Assembly: GCF_947497695.1 (NCBI RefSeq)
Contig: NZ_CANMHM010000006.1
Span: forward strand, 62,001 to 126,000
Length of the DNA stretch: 64,000 nt
Source of the DNA: an uncultured Polaribacter sp.
Lineage (GTDB): Bacteria > Bacteroidota > Bacteroidia > Flavobacteriales > Flavobacteriaceae
Direction of reading: 5' to 3'
In this document: positions 60,713 through 64,000 of the stretch, piece by piece
Numbering within the stretch: position 1 is the stretch's first letter
Layout of the letters: each line of letters opens with the position of its first letter
The notes under the pieces: model-generated
What the model was told of the DNA's origin: nothing
The model's database searches: none
The model's input: the letters and a program-made list of their open reading frames with translations, nothing else
Program-made: the position numbers and the translations under genes

Positions 60713-63700
60713 TTAAAAATTAAATCCTAAATTAAAGGTAAGTCTTACACCATCATTACTATTAAAAACAGCGATATTACCTACAAGTATATTTGCAGCG
60801 TTTAAGAATACACCACCTCCAACTGAAGTGTTAAACTGTGTATTATTAAATGTAGTGTTTTGTTGCCCCCAAACTGTACCATAATCAAAACCACTGTAAA
60901 GTCCTATTTTTAGAGGAACGATACTTGTTTTTACTTTGCTTAAAAGAAAACGAAGATCTGTTGATTGATACAACGAATTTTTACCGTTAAATCTTTGATT
61001 TCTATAACCTCTTAAACCATCATTTCCTCCAATATTTGCTGCTTGGTAAAACTCATAAGATTTATTAAAATTATAATGACTTTTTACTTTGGTAGCTAAC
61101 ACCAGTTTTCCATTAGAAATTAATTTGTAATCAAAAGAAATGGAAGGAATTAAATATGCAAAATTATTGTTATTGTTTAGGTTTGATGTGTATCCTACTT
61201 TTAAAGAGGTTCTCATTCCCATTGTTGGAAAAGCTTCATTGTCAAAATTTTCAAACTCGTAACTTGCTTCCGTATTTATAAATTCTTGATTGTTGTAAAC
61301 TCCATTATTTGCTTGCAACGATTCAGCTATAAATCTGCCAGTTGTTTTTTCTACTTTGTAATTTTGATAATTTATCCCAAATTTAATTTTTGCACCTAAA
61401 TCTCCCTGCCAATGCAAAAAAGAGCCTGTACTTAATTCTTTTATTCTTACTCTATTAAAGTTTTTATCTTCAGCTCCATTTGCATTTGGATTTGTAGAAT
61501 TGTTTCCTTTTCCAAAGTAGTTGATGGCAAAATTAGGACTGGTAAACCTTGCTTTTATTCCTAAATTCCAACTTTTAAAAACGTTGGCAAATGCGCTTGC
61601 ATAATCAAACTCAAAACCATTTGTAGCAAAAAAATAAGAAGCGTTTAAAGTGTGTTGAGAGGTAAAAGGATTTCTCTCAAAACCAAAAGCTTTGTAGGTA
61701 TTAGAAATCCCAAATTTTAGTCCATCATCTGGATTAAAACCCATAGTTGGAGTTACAAAAAATTGGTTGTTTTTAAGCTTTTTGTAATCGAATACATTTG
61801 TTTGATAATGATCCGTTAATTTTTTGCTTCCGTTTTTAGTTACAAAAGTATTTTTCTTTGATTTATAATCGTAAATTTTAATTTTTTTACCATTTATAAT
61901 GTTATAAGTATCATTGTTTTGCCCTCCAATAATTCTAATTTTTATCAAATCTTTAGCAGTTCCTTTTACAACAAAAGTATCTTTGTCATCCAACCCATAA
62001 ATCCAAATTTCTTTAGTTTCTAGTTTATTGTATACTTTTTGATGAAAAATAGGACCTTTTTCTCCGTTTTTAATTCTGTAAGCAGTAATTTTAGTTTGTC
62101 CGTTTTTTAATCTTTCAATATCAAACCAATCGTCTTTATGAGTACCTTTTACAACTTGAAACTTCTGAATCTCATGAAAGTAAGTATCAGAAATTTGCTG
62201 TAAATTATTTCTTCTTCCTTGTAGTTTTTTCTTAATATCAAGTATTGTTACATCATTAACTTCTGTAGGAAAGTGTTTAAAAGCTTTGTCTATAATAGCA
62301 TCTGTAATGTTTTTTGTAATTAATTTTACTTGAGTGTCCCAATCACTTTTATTTGATTGTGTAATTAATGACATGTCTAATGGATAAGGAGATAAATTAA
62401 ATTTTTTTGGGTTTTTAATATTTTTACTATAAGCATTCATGGCTTGTAAAGCAGGAATGTAATTTGTTGCATATTTTAACAAAAGACCATCTCCCATAAT
62501 AGAAAAAGCTTGATCTCTATCTCTAGGAATTGGCCTATAAATGGTTTTTTTATCAACTTTAAAAACAGCCCATCTCCATTGATCTTCATGTCTGTCAAAA
62601 TCTCCAATTAGCATATCAAACAAACGTGCTTTAATGTAGGCTTTTTCATCTATAAGATGATTTTCATTTTTGCTTAAATTCTTTAATAAGTCATCTGTAC
62701 TTATTACTTTATTAGCAAAACCAAAGCTAGCTTTGTCTCCATGGCCAGAAGCTGCACGTTCTTCAATCATGTATAGCTCGTTGCCAAATTCTGTATTAAA
62801 ATGACCCAAACTATTTTGTTTTGGAATGTAATATAAAACAGGGTTTGTATGATAGACACCAATCGCATCAGCTAAAGTACCAATAGTAAAAGGAGCATAA
62901 GGATGAGAACCTGTAAAAACATCGTTCAATAAATTTTCTGTTTCAGTATCATTAAATTGCCCTTCTACATATTGATCTTTAAAAGCAACAGCCTGCAAAT
63001 ATTGTACAGCATTTTTACGTAAAGCACGCATTACATATTCTCTGCCATTTTTATCGCGTAATCTTAACGATTTAGATTGATGTCCTCCACCTTTTCTAAC
63101 AGGTTTTAATCCTCCAAAAAGGGTGTCTAAATCTACAGTTGGTGCATTTACTTTCGTTCCAAAATATTTGCGATAACGTTTTCCCCATAAAAATTGATAA
63201 AAACTACTTTTACTAACTTCTTCTTTGGTGTACACTGATGCTTTTTTTTCTGCAAGTGTGTTTTTAGGAAATGTTGTGTAATTTTTTTGAGTATTAGCTG
63301 GTAAAACTCCTGTTTCAAATACAATTTTATCGTCTTTTACAGCATAAAATTGTACCTTAGAAGCCCCATCTTTGTATATGTTAAGTTTTGCAAAACCTTG
63401 GTTTCCATAAGTAAATTTTGCATTACCACTTAATTTTGTGGGTGTTGTTTTAGAGCCAGAACCACTTACAATTTGTGGTAAATTGTCTTGTACAATGTAT
63501 TGTAAATTATGATCGTGACCAGAAACAAAAATTGTTTTATCGTTTTCTTGGGCTAGTGTAATAATATGTTTTCTAAGGGTGTTGTACTTTTTATTTTGGA
63601 CGTCTGTATTTGTCAATCCAGATGTTTTTCTGATTAAATTTTTAACAGAACCCAAAATTGGTAACGGACTTAAATGACTCTTAAAAGAGTATTTGCCTCC

Positions 63701-64000
63701 ATGAGAACCATTGGTAAACATTGGGTGGTGTAAAGCAATAATTGTTGTTTTACCTCTTGCTTTTTTTATCAACCCTTCTAATTCATTCAAGAATTTTGTT
63801 CTTGTTTTAATCTCACAATCATCATTAATTGTTGGGTGCTTGTCCCAATTTGTTAAGTACCAATGAGTATCAACAATAATTAAAACGATGTTTTTAGAGA
63901 TGTTGACTTTTTTTAGCGGACAACCATTTTGTGGTAAAAAAGAATTTTTACCCAATGCTTTTTCTACTAATTTTTCTTCTCTTTTTAAACCTTCTAATCC
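60713..64000 (-). CDS. Metallophosphoesterase/outer-membrane barrel fusion, 5' end outside window
   Basis: The frame is open to the right edge (visible part at least 1095 residues; a TTG at 63955 is not the real start). N-terminal part: calcineurin-like phosphoesterase end with IIVDTHW, IIALHHPMF and VSGHDHN. Middle (about 270-720): a large domain with KSLRLRDKNGREYVMRALRK, MLIGDFDRHEDQWRWA and PRDRDQAFS, resembling a kinase-like fold. C-terminal ~350 residues: Omp85/surface-antigen-type barrel, ending NLGFNF. Predicted outer-membrane enzyme; substrate unknown. The Arg/Asp-rich middle blocks (GDFDRHEDQW) look catalytic. Upstream of the DUF423 gene. Confidence 0.88.
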   Translation of the reverse strand, partial: GLEGLKREEKLVEKALGKNSFLPQNGCPLKKVNISKNIVLIIVDTHWYLTNWDKHPTINDDCEIKTRTKFLNELEGLIKKARGKTTIIALHHPMFTNGSHGGKYSFKSHLSPLPILGSVKNLIRKTSGLTNTDVQNKKYNTLRKHIITLAQENDKTIFVSGHDHNLQYIVQDNLPQIVSGSGSKTTPTKLSGNAKFTYGNQGFAKLNIYKDGASKVQFYAVKDDKIVFETGVLPANTQKNYTTFPKNTLAEKKASVYTKEEVSKSSFYQFLWGKRYRKYFGTKVNAPTVDLDTLFGGLKPVRKGGGHQSKSLRLRDKNGREYVMRALRKNAVQYLQAVAFKDQYVEGQFNDTETENLLNDVFTGSHPYAPFTIGTLADAIGVYHTNPVLYYIPKQNSLGHFNTEFGNELYMIEERAASGHGDKASFGFANKVISTDDLLKNLSKNENHLIDEKAYIKARLFDMLIGDFDRHEDQWRWAVFKVDKKTIYRPIPRDRDQAFSIMGDGLLLKYATNYIPALQAMNAYSKNIKNPKKFNLSPYPLDMSLITQSNKSDWDTQVKLITKNITDAIIDKAFKHFPTEVNDVTILDIKKKLQGRRNNLQQISDTYFHEIQKFQVVKGTHKDDWFDIERLKNGQTKITAYRIKNGEKGPIFHQKVYNKLETKEIWIYGLDDKDTFVVKGTAKDLIKIRIIGGQNNDTYNIINGKKIKIYDYKSKKNTFVTKNGSKKLTDHYQTNVFDYKKLKNNQFFVTPTMGFNPDDGLKFGISNTYKAFGFERNPFTSQHTLNASYFFATNGFEFDYASAFANVFKSWNLGIKARFTSPNFAINYFGKGNNSTNPNANGAEDKNFNRVRIKELSTGSFLHWQGDLGAKIKFGINYQNYKVEKTTGRFIAESLQANNGVYNNQEFINTEASYEFENFDNEAFPTMGMRTSLKVGYTSNLNNNNNFAYLIPSISFDYKLISNGKLVLATKVKSHYNFNKSYEFYQAANIGGNDGLRGYRNQRFNGKNSLYQSTDLRFLLSKVKTSIVPLKIGLYSGFDYGTVWGQQNTTFNNTQFNTSVGGGVFLNAANILVGNIAVFNSNDGVRLTFNLGFNF

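Overview
The window looks like chromosomal DNA of a marine Flavobacteriaceae (Bacteroidota), close in style to Polaribacter or Tenacibaculum. The evidence is the strong AT bias, the Bacteroidota -7 box TAnnTTTG before many genes, a type 9 secretion (T9SS) sorting domain, a TonB receptor with a carboxypeptidase-like N-terminal domain, DUF1800/DUF1501/GSCFA and LemA/TPM clusters, and a type 2 isoleucyl-tRNA synthetase. I found no rRNA or tRNA gene, CRISPR array or prophage. Both ends cut a gene: an NtrY-like sensor kinase at the left and a metallophosphoesterase/outer-membrane barrel protein at the right.

Layout. 0-7.2 kb: sensor kinase, enoyl-CoA hydratase, AraC regulator, HD phosphohydrolase, bacilliredoxin, TerB/DnaJ protein, 4HB sensor-like membrane protein. 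7.5-21 kb: ileS, a DksA-like protein, a giant T9SS-secreted beta-propeller protein, lspA, DUF4230, uvrC and a patatin/barrel fusion. 21-28.6 kb: a probable phosphate-regulated block with a PiT/DUF47 transporter, a divergent TonB receptor and a duplicated beta-helix lipoprotein. 28.6-35.2 kb: small envelope proteins, a very large outer-membrane protein, ogt and tatD. 35.5-41.4 kb: DEAD-box helicase, then a short accessory zone (SMI1/KNR4 cassette and HExxH lipoprotein), then an OmpA lipoprotein and apbE. 41.4-46 kb: methyltransferase, GxxExxY element, map, HAD protein, thioredoxin-like lipoprotein, gpmI. 46-64 kb: rhodanese, envelope proteins, GSCFA/DUF1501/DUF1800, alaS, M23 peptidase, MerR, LemA/TPM genes, a beta-propeller lipoprotein, DUF423 and the right-end barrel fusion.

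Main observations. (1) Three promoters in the phosphate block carry 7-bp direct repeats at an 11-bp period, like a PHO box. In each, the last repeat ends exactly 19 nt before a -7-like element. (2) A 448-bp element, 42213-42660, has a GxxExxY (PD-(D/E)XK) gene between 28-bp inverted repeats (26/28 identical), and one repeat supplies the GTG start of the neighbouring methyltransferase. (3) An SMI1/KNR4 gene is followed by an attC-like imperfect palindrome and looks like a one-gene cassette. (4) IleRS has the active-site motif as GVHH (GXHH) instead of HXGH. (5) Four genes have 8-bp tandem arrays against or just upstream of the start codon. (6) Three genes have a -7 box ending exactly 4 nt before the start, suggesting leaderless mRNAs.
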